Assembly: GCA_016710065.1 (NCBI GenBank)
Contig: JADJLP010000013.1
Location: 288,959-352,958, forward strand
From: Candidatus Ideonella esbjergensis
GTDB taxonomy: Bacteria > Pseudomonadota > Gammaproteobacteria > Burkholderiales > Burkholderiaceae_C
DNA length: 64,000 bases
Direction of reading: 5' to 3'
The position numbers and the translations under genes were made by a program. Below the pieces are notes generated by a model. It did no database searches. It saw only the letters and a list, made by a program, of their open reading frames with translations, and was not told where the DNA came from. Numbering within the stretch: position 1 is the stretch's first letter; every line of letters starts with the position of its first letter. Positions 45,918 to 57,153 of this stretch are shown here, in pieces.

Positions 45918-48900
45918 ATGGACCTGAAAGACCTACCGTTCTGGTCGGCAGATCTGCTGGAACTTGAATGCGACACGCAGATCGATTGGCGCGTCTCTCA
46001 ATCCGTAGAACTGGTTGCATCGTTAGATGGATACCTGCTTGGCCAAGCAGGGCAAAGCTGCGCCGTCACACCGACCCATCGCCAGGACTTCTTCGCGTTT
46101 CTTCAAGAGCGACCCGCGACGCAGTGGCTTCTCTCGCGCGCACACGGTCTGCGGGTATGGGTGCAGTGGCTTGAGTGTGTCGAGGTTGTCCCACTCGATC
46201 TGAATATCGGCGTCACCGAAGCGACTGCGGAGGCCCTGTTCGCCAAGACCGTCATTCCGAAAGCCACGGTGGAGAGTGCCATTGAGTGGCTCGAGTCGCA
46301 CTTCCTGGTTGCTAGCCAGGGTACGAGTGGCAGTGCCGTCCTGATAGGACGCGGCGAGACCTCGAAGCTGCACTTTCAGCTCTTCGGCGCAGAGTTTCGC
46401 CTCGATGTTCGAGGGGGCGGTGCGGACGTGGTCGTAGCCCGCCTGGCCCCCCTTCCGCGCAATAGACCCAACCTCATCTTGGCCAATGGCGACATTCGCT
46501 TTGTGCCTCAGGACTTGAAAGCGCTGCTCAATACCCCTGCACAGCAGGCCGCGTACGAGGCCGCGCTGCGCGATACGGGCAACTACCTGAAGCTGTGGGA
46601 CGAGTACAGCAACTTGCAGATCAAGAAGGCGACCGAGCAGGCGCGCGACGTTGGCTGGTTCCAGATCGAGCGCGCAGAGCTGCTCCCGGGTGACTCCCCG
46701 TGTTGGCGACTGATCCCTCGGCACGCCGACGAGTACCGGAGCTTTCGCAAAGCCTGGCAGGAGCAGGGATTGAGTGGCTCGGCGATGGTTGAGCTCACCG
46801 AGTTCCCCCCCGACCTGGACGACACCGAGGCGTCGACCGGGCCTGACGCGGCTCAACTACGAGGTGCCGTGCGTGGACAGATTGAGTTCAATAGCAAGGA
46901 TGCGATCCTGATACCGCGCAAGGAGCGCTCCCTGGTCAAGCCGGTAGCCAACGGCTATGTCGCCTTGTCGCTTGCAGGCGACGTGACAGTACAGAGAAGG
47001 CGCGAGGAAGCGAAGGAACGCATAGCCGCCGGCTCAGGCCTGCCGCAGTTGAAGTACCTGATCGAAGGAGTCCCCTTCTCGCCCCCAGTTCGGCCGCGGG
47101 TTTCGGCGCTGAGCCGGACGGCTCGGGAAGCGTTCAAGGCTCAGCCCAATCCGAGGCAGATCGAAGCGCTGGACGTGGCGCTGAATACGCCCGACATCGC
47201 CTTGATCGTGGGCCCACCCGGCACCGGCAAGACGCAGGTGATCGCGGCACTCCAGCGACGCCTTGCTGAACTGATAGGCGCGGAGCGGGTCCAGCACCAG
47301 TTGCTCATCACGAGCTACCAGCATGACGCCGTAGATAACGCTTTGAGCCGCGTGGAGGTATACGGCCTGCCGTCAATCAAGGTCGGCAATAGAGGACGCA
47401 CCGACAGTGGTGCAGCTGACCCCGTCGTCGCATGGGCCGGCCGTGTGCGTGAACGTGTTCAGGAGAATCTCGGCGAGTTGTTCGCGCGGGAGCCTCTGGC
47501 CGCGGCCGTTGCCAAGCTCCGTCATCAACTCGTCTCATTGCGGCTCGGTCGATTCGGGCCAGGAGAGCGCTGGCTAGAGTTGGATCGCCTGGACAAGTTG
47601 CTGTTGGAGATTGAAGACTTTGGTCTTCCGCTTCCGCCGGACCTCCGATTTCGGTGGGAAGGCTATCTAACCGCCCAGACCGCAACCTCGACCGCCGGCG
47701 ACGCCGCGGTCGGCGCCAAACTACTGCGGGACGCCCGTGCGCTGAGAACGACCCGATCCGCGATGGATGACGACGGCGCAGACAGAGCCGACGATCTACT
47801 TCGAACACTCCGGCGTGCTGGCATTCGCTTGAAGGACGAGCAAGCGGTGCTGCTAGACAAGGCAGCAGACGGGGTCAGACTCGACGACAACCTGATTGAG
47901 GACCTCGAAGTACTGAAGGCCACGATTCTGGACAGCCTCGTGCCGGACTACAGGCCTCCCGACATCAAGCAGTTGATCGATGCCGACGGATTGGCCATCC
48001 TGACAGAACTCGAGTCGGCCATTGAAGCGCCTCTCGCGACGAGCCGGCGCGGAGTCGCTTCAGTCGTCGCCGACTACTTCAATGAACTCCAAGGCGACCC
48101 GAGAGCGATTTCCGATGCGGTCAGCCAGTACGCGATCGTGGTTGGGGCAACGTGCCAGCAGGCCGCTGGTCAGGCCATGTCGCGACTTCAATCGCTAACG
48201 GACACCGCTGGAACGGCCGCCATCCAGTTCGATACGGTTGTGGTTGACGAGGCCGCCCGAGCGAATCCGCTCGACTTGTTTGTTCCTATATCGATGGCAA
48301 GGCGCAGGATCATCTTGGTTGGCGATCACCGCCAACTCCCTCACTTGCTCGAGCCCGACCTCGAGCGCGAACTGGCTGAGAGGCAGGGTCTGACCGATGC
48401 TCAGCGCAAGGCCTACGAGGTGAGCCTATTCCAGCGCCTGATGTCATCGCTACAAGGCGCAGGCGGGCCTCAGCGGATTGTCCTTTTGAATGAGCAGTAC
48501 CGGATGCACCCGGTTCTCGGTGATTTCGTCAGTCGCGAGTTCTACGAGAAGGAAGGGCTCGAGCCGATTCGCTCCGCCCGAACAGCGGACGACTTCCCCT
48601 TGGACGTACCCGGATTCGAGGGGAAGGTTTGCGCTTGGATCGACGTCGACTCGGACTCCGGCCCCGAGACGAAGGTAGCTTCGAGTCAGAGCCGGATTCG
48701 AGATGTCGAGGCTAGACGCCTCGTTGAGCGGGTGTCGAGGATCCTCAAGGCCCGACCTGACCTCAGCGTGGGGGTCGTCACGTTCTATGCGGCACAACGT
48801 GACCGTCTCCGCACCCTGTGCGTTGCGCAGGGCATCCTGGCGGGCGAAGAAGTTTCTGAATCTACATCGGCCGAATGCCGGACCTCGGCTAGCCCCATGC

Positions 48901-49217
48901 CCAGGCTCGAAGTCGGGACAGTCGACGCGTTTCAGGGCAAGGAATTCGACATTGTCTTTCTCTCGATCGTCCGCTCGAGCATCGACAAGGGGGCAGTTCC
49001 CAACGAAGGCGCTGAAGACCGAGAGAAGCGCCTCAATCGACGGTATGGCCACCTGCGGTTGTCCAATCGGATGAACGTGGCCATGAGTCGACAACGGCGC
49101 CTACTTGTCGTGGTTGGCGACAAGGCCATGGCCGAGGGTGAAGCCGCTACGCTGGGCGCACCTGCACTGGCTTCGTTCCTGAACCTGTGCATGGAGAAGT
49201 TCGGTGCGATTCTCTAG
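45918..49217 (+). CDS. UPF1-like superfamily 1 helicase
   Basis: A 1099-residue intact protein. The N-terminal 400 residues are of unknown type with nucleic-acid-binding features. The helicase core has Walker A IVGPPGTGKTQVI (about residues 430-442), Q-motif NPRQIEALDVAL, motif II VVVDEAARANPLDLF (near 776), motif III GDHRQLPHLLEP, motif IV-like LNEQYRMHPVLGDF, motif V TVDAFQGKEFDIVFLS and motif VI NVAMSRQRRLLVVVGD. A large helical insertion lies between motifs Ia and II, as is usual for AAA_11/AAA_12 helicases. It is linked to the kinase gene by 7 bp and overlaps the next gene by 14 bp. It probably acts on DNA or RNA under control of the phosphorylation triad. Confidence 0.9.
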   Translation: MDLKDLPFWSADLLELECDTQIDWRVSQSVELVASLDGYLLGQAGQSCAVTPTHRQDFFAFLQERPATQWLLSRAHGLRVWVQWLECVEVVPLDLNIGVTEATAEALFAKTVIPKATVESAIEWLESHFLVASQGTSGSAVLIGRGETSKLHFQLFGAEFRLDVRGGGADVVVARLAPLPRNRPNLILANGDIRFVPQDLKALLNTPAQQAAYEAALRDTGNYLKLWDEYSNLQIKKATEQARDVGWFQIERAELLPGDSPCWRLIPRHADEYRSFRKAWQEQGLSGSAMVELTEFPPDLDDTEASTGPDAAQLRGAVRGQIEFNSKDAILIPRKERSLVKPVANGYVALSLAGDVTVQRRREEAKERIAAGSGLPQLKYLIEGVPFSPPVRPRVSALSRTAREAFKAQPNPRQIEALDVALNTPDIALIVGPPGTGKTQVIAALQRRLAELIGAERVQHQLLITSYQHDAVDNALSRVEVYGLPSIKVGNRGRTDSGAADPVVAWAGRVRERVQENLGELFAREPLAAAVAKLRHQLVSLRLGRFGPGERWLELDRLDKLLLEIEDFGLPLPPDLRFRWEGYLTAQTATSTAGDAAVGAKLLRDARALRTTRSAMDDDGADRADDLLRTLRRAGIRLKDEQAVLLDKAADGVRLDDNLIEDLEVLKATILDSLVPDYRPPDIKQLIDADGLAILTELESAIEAPLATSRRGVASVVADYFNELQGDPRAISDAVSQYAIVVGATCQQAAGQAMSRLQSLTDTAGTAAIQFDTVVVDEAARANPLDLFVPISMARRRIILVGDHRQLPHLLEPDLERELAERQGLTDAQRKAYEVSLFQRLMSSLQGAGGPQRIVLLNEQYRMHPVLGDFVSREFYEKEGLEPIRSARTADDFPLDVPGFEGKVCAWIDVDSDSGPETKVASSQSRIRDVEARRLVERVSRILKARPDLSVGVVTFYAAQRDRLRTLCVAQGILAGEEVSESTSAECRTSASPMPRLEVGTVDAFQGKEFDIVFLSIVRSSIDKGAVPNEGAEDREKRLNRRYGHLRLSNRMNVAMSRQRRLLVVVGDKAMAEGEAATLGAPALASFLNLCMEKFGAIL

Positions 49218-50682
49218 TCGGTACCTATGCTTCGACACGGCCGAGCCAATGGGGCGTCGCAGAGCCCTGCTTTGGCCGGTCCTTGTCTGGCACGTCATCT
49301 ACCCGACGCCAGTGCGATCGGCACTGAACATCTTCCAGAAAACCATTCTCAGGCTAGCGCGATCCGGCTGCGTGAGTTCCAAGGATCAGGCTCAGATGAT
49401 GGGCCTATCAAGGGATCTGGTTGCCTTCATTGCCGAAAAGGAACTCGGTGCACGGCTGCTCCTCGACTCGAACGGCCGGCCTACAGCCAAAGGCATCGCA
49501 GCGATTCAAGGCGACGAGGAGTCGGACAACGATCTGCGTGTCGGGTACGCGTTTCAGGACGCGATCACTGGCGCCTTGATGCCACGATTCTCAGAGGGTC
49601 TACCGGAGATTGAGGCCGAAGAGGACGGACCTGACGCGTGGCCGCGATTCGTGGTGTCCAGAGAGACGGGCCGAGAAGTTCGTCCGTTCTCCGTGATGGG
49701 ACGTCGTCAGCATCCGCCACCGACTGCGCAGAGACTGCTCGAGGCTTATGACGTGTATCGCTTTCACTATCGACAGCGAGAAGTCGGCGACGTTGTTGAC
49801 TCGGACCAAACTCCGTCGAAGATCCATTTGAAAAGCATCGAGGCCATCGGGGCCGAACCTCAGGCGATGCAGGTACTGATCTGGGTGCAAGCTGCCGAGG
49901 CCGAGGGCTGGCAAGTGCGCGACCCGTTCAACGTGCTGGAGTTCGCTCCATGGCTTCGGCAAGGCGTCGAAGCCGCGCTTCCAGTGGCCGGCGGATTGGG
50001 CAAGTACCTGGACGCGGTACTCGCACCGGACACTCGAAGCAGCACTTCCGACGGTCAGAGCGCTGAACTCACCTCGCGAGTCGAACTCGAGATGCTGTCC
50101 CGACGGTGGGTAGCGGCAGCGCCTGAAGTGGCCGAGCAGATGGAAATTGTCCTACGCCGGAGCTATCAGATCTCTGCGGCAACGACCCCGCTGCCAGAGG
50201 ACTTGAACAGCCTGGCCATCGAAACGCAAAAGCTGGGCGAGGCGGCATTGAAGTGGTGCCTTCGCAAGTGGCCGGTCGATCGGAGGCGCCTGCCGAGAAG
50301 GGAGGAAATGATGAGCATGCCCGCCGCTTGGTGGCTCGATTTCTATGCCCAACTTGGATTGCCCTGCCTGACGGACGGAGCGATTCAGCGACTGGCGCAG
50401 CAGAAGTGGGGCGATATCGAAGCTGCCCTGAAGAGCGGAAAGCGATCGTTGAAGGCTCTCGCAGCCGCCAGCCTGTTGTCATCAATCGAGCATCTTGACC
50501 ACCCGTTCCACAGGTTGACAGCTGAGGAACTCGCGCTTGAAACACTCTTCCAGTTGGCAGACGACAGGAATGCCGCGGGGCACTTCTCAGGTGAACTTCC
50601 CTCTGCCGGAGTCGTGGGCGAGGCGAGCAATTTTGTTGTCGGTTGGACCGACCGTTTGATCGAAGCAGGAAGGAACCGATGA
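49204..50682 (+). CDS. Unknown protein with N-terminal winged-helix-like region
   Basis: A 492-residue protein, frame intact. It opens with a strand-rich stretch (WHVIYPTPVRSALNIFQKTI) and a helix-turn-helix-like segment (RLARSGCVSSKDQAQMMGLS, RDLVAFIAEKELGARLLLDS), suggesting a wHTH that could bind DNA. The middle is acidic, and the last 200 residues are helical (LKWCLRKWPVDRRRLP). A late LFQLADDRNAAGH looks faintly HEPN-like, but without the RxxxxH motif. I cannot name a family. It overlaps the helicase gene by 14 bp and the McrB-like gene by 4 bp, so it is an obligate part of this operon. Confidence 0.7.
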   Translation: MRFSSRYLCFDTAEPMGRRRALLWPVLVWHVIYPTPVRSALNIFQKTILRLARSGCVSSKDQAQMMGLSRDLVAFIAEKELGARLLLDSNGRPTAKGIAAIQGDEESDNDLRVGYAFQDAITGALMPRFSEGLPEIEAEEDGPDAWPRFVVSRETGREVRPFSVMGRRQHPPPTAQRLLEAYDVYRFHYRQREVGDVVDSDQTPSKIHLKSIEAIGAEPQAMQVLIWVQAAEAEGWQVRDPFNVLEFAPWLRQGVEAALPVAGGLGKYLDAVLAPDTRSSTSDGQSAELTSRVELEMLSRRWVAAAPEVAEQMEIVLRRSYQISAATTPLPEDLNSLAIETQKLGEAALKWCLRKWPVDRRRLPRREEMMSMPAAWWLDFYAQLGLPCLTDGAIQRLAQQKWGDIEAALKSGKRSLKALAAASLLSSIEHLDHPFHRLTAEELALETLFQLADDRNAAGHFSGELPSAGVVGEASNFVVGWTDRLIEAGRNR

Positions 50683-53023
50683 GCAGCAACAAGAAGGGAC
50701 CCAAGAAGTCCGCTGGCAACGGAGGTGGCGGCTCGACGGTGGTCGGTGCCGCCAGATTTGGTGTGGGCATGCGCGCCGGTGCCCGTGACACGGAACCCCT
50801 GATCCGACTCGACGACCCTGGGTATGTGGCCGCACAGTGGACGGACGGACAACTGATGCAGGCCTTAGAGTCGATTCCTGAGAGCCAACGCACAGAAGCA
50901 CAGATCAACCTCGAGCGGATAGCGGAGTTCTGCAAGAAGCTGATGAAAGCGGCTGAAAGGATTGAACAGCGCGACGTCGAGGCGCTGAAGATCCTCAGCC
51001 GTGAAGACGAAGTCAAGGCGCTGAGAAAGGCTCAGCCGCGACGCAGAACTGAGCAACGGGCGGGCGAGCGCGATACTCGGGACGCCAGCCCTACTGACCA
51101 GGGCCAAGCCGAACTTGATGCCGCGTTCTCGAACCGTCGGGCCTCCGTCGAGGAAGAACTCCGTATTCGCGGCCAGGCGTTCGACGAAGACTGCGCCAAG
51201 AGACTCGCGGCCATCGAGACAGCGGGCAAGGCCAGCGTCGCTGATCAGAAGAAGAAACTCGATGATAGGGAGACAGCTCTGGATGCCCGTCAGGCGGTGC
51301 TGGAGCAGGCGGAAGCCGACCGAAAGTCGGCTGATGACACCATGAGTGCGAGAAGGCGCAGGCTTGACCGGCAGGAGGAATCGCTTGAGTCCGCACGCTT
51401 GGAGGCGCTGGAAGCCGCTCGACAGATAGCGCAAGCCGAGATCGATGCGGAGCGCCAGAGACGGCAGAACGCCGAAGCGATGGCTCGCCGGGCGTCCGAC
51501 GAATGCACGAAGGCGATCTCCGAGTTGGCGCAGTTCGACGAGTTGAAGCGCGTACTTGGCGGGAGAAAACCGGAAGCGATCCTCGTCGAACTGCAGAGCC
51601 TGCATGCCAAGTGCGAGAAGCTTCGGGACGAGCTGCTCGCTCGTCCCGAGGCTGCCGTTGGGGACGTATCCACGCTGAAGAAGGAGAAGGAGGCACTGCT
51701 GGCAGCGCTCAACAGCATGCAGCCAGAGCTGGAACGAACGAAGATCGAACTCTCCAAGGTCCGCGTGGGTGCGGTCGAGCGCGACGGCCTAGAGAAGCAG
51801 AAGATTGCCTTGGAGAAGACGAATCAGGCGCTGACCGCGAAGATCAATCAACTTGGTGACACTGTCGACAAGCTGGCGGAGATTGGGCAGACGAAGACCT
51901 CGTTCCCCGAGCTTGTGCGCATGGATGCCGATGAGAAGCTTCAACGCCCTCCCCGGCTCGACGAGGTCAAGGACTTGCGCAAGTTCACTGAGGACTTGCG
52001 CCAGCGCATCGCCTCTGCGGAGCCCGGGGTCCCGCTGTACTACCAGCTTCAAGACATCCAGCTGCTGGTTGCGGGCCTTGCCACGAGCCAGTTGCACATC
52101 TTTCAGGGAATCAGCGGCACAGGCAAGACAAGTCTCGCAAAGGCCCTTGCTAAGGCCATCGGCGGTCACTGCGAGGACATTGCTGTGCAGGCTGGCTGGC
52201 GCGACAGGGACGATCTACTCGGACACTACAACCCCTTCGACAAACGATATGCCGAGAAGCCCTGCCTGAAGGGGCTATACCGTGCACAGACACCGAGATT
52301 CGCGGACACCTGCAACGTCGTTCTTCTGGATGAAATGAATCTGTCGCACCCGGAGCAGTACTTCGCAGACTTCTTGTCCGCTCTGGAGAAGAACTCTCCT
52401 GACGAGCGGGTGATCGAGCTCTACGAGTCGGCGCTGCCAAATCCGCCGGCGATGCTTCGACTGGGACGCTTGGTAAGCGTGCCAGAGAACGTCTGGTTCA
52501 TCGGAACCGCGAACCATGACGAAACGACCAAGGGCTTCGCCCCAAGACATTAGATCGCGCACACGTGATGACGCTGCCACGTCACGAAGCGGAGTTTCCT
52601 CTGATCCAATTGCCACGCCAACAAGGCATTTCGTGGCGATCGCTCAAGGAGTGCTTCGAAGCTGCGAAGTCAAAGCGTCGAGTGGAGGTGGACAGACTGC
52701 TTGGGGAGCTGACCACCGGACCGCTGATTAAGGTTCTAGATGAGCAATTCCGTATCGGCCTAGGCAATCGCTTCGATCGCCAGGCTCGCTCCTTCCTGCC
52801 GGTCTTCGAGGCAACCGGCGGTTCAATGGCCACGGCTCTCGACCACCTGCTTGCCAGCCGGGTCTTTCGATCAGGAAAGGTTACGGCGCGATACGACACA
52901 TCCCGATCGAACCTGGAGGCCGTGCAGACGGCTCTGGCACAAACGTGGAAGGGGGTGGGCGGCACGCCTGTGCAGTGTTTGTCCAGTATCGAAACTGACT
53001 TGCGAACCAAGGGAAAGGCTTGA
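50679..53023 (+). CDS. McrB-like AAA ATPase with long coiled coil, one frameshift
   Basis: Starts at the ATG at 50679, overlapping the previous stop (ATGA). Residues 90-430 are a long charged coiled coil (QKKKLDDRETALDARQAVLE and similar). The AAA core follows: Walker A GISGTGKTSLAKA (Gly477 on), Walker B NVVLLDEMNLSHPEQYF, and the arginine/sensor region WFIGTANHDETTKGFAP. There the frame breaks at 52543; adding one C to the CCCC run gives KTLDRAHVMTLPRHEAEF in the next frame, the proper sensor-2 continuation, up to a stop at 53023. McrB-type rings (there GTP-driven) move DNA and drive a McrC-type partner, here probably the DUF2357 protein. The coiled coil may link ring and substrate. Confidence 0.85.
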
Positions 53024-54813
53024 TGCGTTCGAAGTTCATCGATCGGTTCACCGGGGAGGCGGTCGTCGCTGTGCCACCGACTCTGATCGAGGGGAGATAC
53101 GTCGTCACGGCGCCAATGTGGCTGGGTGGTCATACCCGGCTCAAGCGGGGAGAGCCGTTGATCAGTGACGGCGCGGCCCGCTGCCAGCTGGAAGATGTCG
53201 AGGTCACGTTCTCGATAGACGACCTGGCGAAGGCCAACGAGGCCCGAACGGGGTGATGCGCGGAAGCTATACGAAGCATCGCGGATCGCAGCCGAAGCAA
53301 GGATCTGCCGAGCACTGCTCCATTGCTGGCGATCAATCTGGACAAGGAGGCGGAGCCCACCGAGCTGGAGCGCTTGCTGCGCAGCGTTGTCGCCGACCAC
53401 CACCTTCGGGCAATCGAGGAAGCGCCGAACATTGAGGTGGAGTACACGGAAGCGGTGACGCCGGTTGGGCGGGCTCGGCGGCTCGCGACGCGTGCGGCGA
53501 CGCACCTGGCGTCTCATTCAGAACTATGGCAGCAGCGGACGTTCACCGGGGTGGTACCGCGCGAAGTCTTGGCGAGGTTCAGCAACGACCGATACGCCAC
53601 TTACGAGAATGTCGTCTTCGCAAGACTCCTCGATCGCTTGGAGCAGATTCTTCTCGGGCGTTGGTTGCGCCTCAACGAGTTGCGGGCGAGCCTCGAGGCG
53701 GGGCGCGACTTTCAGGGGGCAGATCAGCGCTACTTTCACCGTCTCTACGCTCGGGTCTGCGAACTCTGGGGGGAGGTGTATCGGGGCGATGCAGCCGAGG
53801 AAGGGCTTGCCTCTGCCATGAAGGCGTTGGGTGAAGTCTGGGCGCTGCTAACGCACGTCAGGGAGCTAAAGCAGGGGAACTTGTACGCGCAGATTCCTCG
53901 TGGCGCCCAGGTTCCGGACATCGTGCAGCGCACCAACCTGCTGATGCATGACCAGCACTATCGTCACCTGCCGAGACTTTGGGATTCGATCGTGGCAAGC
54001 CAAGCCACACGGGAGCCGACCGCCGCAGAGATTGCGCGACAGCGTCTGCGGCTTCAGACGGACTACTCCCAGTATGTTGGTGTCGTTCTTGCACGCGCCC
54101 TTCAGAAACACAGCGTCGCCGTCGGAAAGGGGACCAAGCAAGGCTGCGATGCCGGCCTTGAGTCTGTTGGACTCGACTGGATCTTGAAGCACCGTTCCGG
54201 TCAGGTGCTTCGGATCATTCCAGTAGCCTGCTGGTCTAGCGACTTGCGCGACGCATGCCAGTCACTGCCATCGGGAACGCTGATTTGCTCTCCGGAATCC
54301 ACAGAGTCAACTGCCAGCGCAAGCCTTTCACTTCCCACCGGCACCACAATCTCGCCTCTGGACCTCTATGTCGTCGAGCGACTTGGTCTGGTAATTGACC
54401 AGTGGTTCGCACATCGCTCGGCACGAGCCTATGGCCACGTAGTCGCAAAAGTGCCGTCTGCTGTTACGGAGGAGTGTCGGCGCTTGAGAGGTGGTGCCGT
54501 CGAGTGTGCTGGAGCAACGGTCAGCGTCCTGGCCCCAGTAGGGAATGCGGATCGCGATCGCATTCTGCAGGCGGCAAGCAGATCCGGATCCCACCAGACC
54601 GCCGAAGCTCTTGTCAATGCGTTCCAGGAAGTTCAACTGCTTGCCGCCTGTCCTGAGTGCGGACTTGAGGGTTCGCTGGCGCCACAACCAAACCACACTT
54701 TCTGGGCCACGTGCCAAGACCCTGCATGCCAATCCAGCTGGGGGGTGCAAGTTGCGAACGGACGGCGCCTGTTTCGACTCGAGCCGAGAGGCGTGAGGCA
54801 CAGTCGACTTTGA
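53023..54813 (+). CDS. DUF2357 (McrC-like) protein with C-terminal zinc finger, frame-broken near its start
   Basis: The ATG at 53023 overlaps the previous stop by 1 bp (TGATG). The first 77 residues (KFIDRFTGEAVVAVPPTLIE, then VTFSIDDLAKANEA) are the beta-rich N-terminal part, ending at a TGA at 53254 after a GGGG run. From about 53320 a second long frame continues (LLAINLDKEAEPTELERLLR). The DUF2357 signature RFSNDRYATYENVVFARLLD is clear, followed by helical segments, a PD-(D/E)XK-like region that I cannot map with certainty, and a four-cysteine zinc finger (CPECGLEG, CQDPACQSSW). DUF2357 proteins take the McrC place next to McrB-like ATPases. Small indels between 53245 and 53320 explain the break. 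Confidence 0.8.
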
Positions 54814-55276
54814 GACAGTCGGCCGATCCCGCTTCTCCGTCGAGCTTGATTGAATCAGGCGTCTAGGACCGGCGCCACCTACACACACAGGCAGGCCAGG
54901 CCGCCTGAGGCTCGACTTGTCGGGCTGTCCGCCTGGCAACTCGTCGCATGTGGACCTAGTTCGCCAGAGTGACGCGCCACCAGACATTGAGGGCGGTTCA
55001 AACGCATCAGCGCTGACCGGGGGCATCTCTGCCGCCGTGGCAATAGCGCAGGTAGTCCGAAGCGACCAGCAGGACACCCCCGGGCGGCATCGAGTCAGTG
55101 CTGGCGGTTCAACGGCGGACGGTGGAGCCCTGCGTCGTTGCCGTCTTCGTTGGTGGCGGGTCACGCCGTGGCTGAACCGATCTAAGGTCTGCGGGCAACC
55201 TGGATCTCACGGTAGGTCACCCTGTGAGCTTGTTGACCCCGAAACTGTCCTCTCACCCCAACTTGAGGAGACGCAC
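54814..55276. other. Gap of 463 bp without a recognisable gene
   Basis: No frame here has family likeness. The last 60 bp hold an imperfect dyad (CTCACGG..CCTGTGAG, 55206-55228) and a GAGGAG-type ribosome site before the vWA gene at 55277. It marks the end of the TerY-P operon and probably contains the promoter of the next one. Confidence 0.5.
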
Positions 55277-56610
55277 ATGGACGCTCATCTTTCGCTGTCA
55301 ACCGCCGTCGTCTTGACTCCCCGACGCGCCGGGCTGCGGCCCGGGCAGGACAACACAGTCGACGTCCTGGTCCGCATCCAGGCGCCTGATGCGCTGTCGG
55401 GCCACGCCGCAGAGCGCCCGCCCCAGGCGTTGGCGCTCGTGATCGACCGCTCGGGCTCGATGCAGGGACGTCCGCTGACCGAAGCACGCCGCTGCGCCGA
55501 ATACGTGGTCGGCAAGCTGCGGCCGACGGACGCCGTGTCGCTGGTGCAGTTCGACAACCGGGTTCAGCGCCTGTGGCCCGCCGTGCCGCTGGGTGATGGT
55601 GCGCCGCTGCGCGGCGATCGCGGCCATCCACTCGGGTGGCAACACGCACCTGCACGGTGGGTGGCGCGAAGGTGCCGAAACACTGGCCGATGTGGCTGGC
55701 ACCGGCTTGAAGCGGGTGATCCTGCTGTCCGACGGCCAGGCCAACGAGGGGCTGACCGATGCGACGGCCATCGCCGCCCAGTGCGCCGAATGGGCCGCGC
55801 GCGGGGTGACCACCAGCACCTACGGCCTGGGGAACAGCTTCAACGAGGAGCTGATGGTGGCCATGGCGCGCGCGGGCGGCGGCAACCACTACTACGGCGA
55901 CACGGCCGAGGACCTGATGGATCCGTTCCAGCAAGAGCTGGAGCTGCTCGGCAATCTGTGCCTGCGAGATCTGCGTCTGTCGGCAAGCGTTCCGGATGGC
56001 GTCGAGGTGCAGATGGTCAACGACCTGCCAGCGGTCGATGGCGGCTGGCGGCTGCCGGATCTGGCCTGGGGTGCGGAGGCGTGGGCGGTGTTGCGTCTGA
56101 AGGTGCCGGCAGGCGCTTTGCCCCCGCTCGGTCAGCTGCTGTCGGTGCTGCGGGTTTCGGTGGAAGGCCGGAGCCTTGAAGGCGAGGCGGTGACGCTGGA
56201 GCGGGCGGGGTTGGCGCTGCCAGTGCTGTCGGAGTCGGCGTTCGACAAACCTCACTGACGACGAACTCGTGTCGCGGCGCCTGGTCGAGCTGTCGGCGGC
56301 CGACGCGCTGTCGCGCATGCGGACGGCGGCAGACCATGGCGACTGGGATGCCGTGGACCGGCTGCTCGAGGAAGCGAGCCGCCAGTTCGCCGGCAACGAA
56401 TGGGTGGCCGCCGTTCTGGCTGCGATGAAGGAGATCGCTGAGAGCCGGTCGCGCGAGCGGATGATGAAAGAGTCGATGTACTCGGCGTCCAAGCTCCGCA
56501 GCCGCCTCTCTGCGAAGGACGAAGACGTCAGCTTCTCGGTCGCGTCGGAATCGATCGAACGGCCGGCCTACCTGCGCCGCAAGCCTTCGCAGGGCAAGGG
56601 CGACGTGTAG
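55277..56610 (+). CDS. vWA domain protein (second of its kind), frame-broken
   Basis: Starts at the ATG at 55277 after TTGAGGAG. The N-terminus is an Ig-like strand region (LTPRRAGLRPGQDNTVDVLV), then a vWA domain with MIDAS ALVIDRSGSMQGRPL, followed by AVSLVQFDNRVQRLW. A frame change near 55600 leads to IHSGGNTHLHGGWREGAETL, VILLSDGQANEGLTDA and TYGLGNSFNEELMVAMARAG, so the full MIDAS set is kept. A second break at about 56247 lies in an AAA run (GACAAACCT; AAC would fit) and leads into the C-terminal helical part (RRLVELSAADALSRMRTAA) ending at 56610. It may bind partners in a chaperone-like way, as MoxR-linked vWA proteins do. Confidence 0.8.
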
Positions 56611-56620
56611 TCTTCGCTGG

Positions 56621-57139
56621 ATGCGCCGAGCGTTGCACCCACATCGTCCACAAGGCACTGGCGGCCGTCAGGCCGCAGTTCCGGCTGGACTTTGCGGACG
56701 GCATCCACGGCCTGCCGCATTGGAGCCGGCGTGGTTTCACGGGCGAGTTCTTGCCGCTAAGCTCGACGTGAACCCTTGCGTTCTCGCGCGGTTTGCCTTC
56801 CTCCACGACAGCCAACGGCGATAACGACACCGCGATCCGCAGCACGGGCAACGTGCGGCGGACTTCGCAGTGCGGCTGCGGCGGGAGGGTGTGCTCTGCG
56901 AGCTCGCCGATCCAGAGTTTGAGCACCTGGGTGAGGCGATGCGCCTGCACAGCGACGGCCACACGATCGGAGAGCCGGCGATCCTGGCGTGTTGGGACGC
57001 TGATCGGCTGGACCTCGCGCGGGTGGGCATTGAGCCCGAACCCTCTCGGCTGTGCACCGAGCCGGCTCGTCATGCGCAGACGATTGATGCGGCCGGACTG
57101 CTGGCCGTTGGCGAGCGGCGCGCTAGAAGTTCAACATAG
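56621..57139 (+). pseudogene. HD-domain hydrolase, frame-broken
   Basis: Reconstructed across frames from an ATG at 56621: FADGIHGLPHWSR and HGRVLAAKLDVNP, then FAFLHDSQR, with further HG.RAADFAVRLRREGVLCEL in the next frame, and LGEAMRLHSDGHTIGEPAIL, ending near 57139. The spaced H...HD...H...D pattern (HGLPHW, FLHDSQR, LHSDGH, CWDADRLDL) is that of an HD phosphohydrolase such as the small HDIG or YfbR type. At least two single-base breaks interrupt it (near 56735 and 56822). The substrate is unknown, though HD enzymes of this size often act on nucleotides. It precedes a second HD-type gene by 14 bp. Confidence 0.65.
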
Positions 57140-57153
57140 AGAAGGAACGCTCG

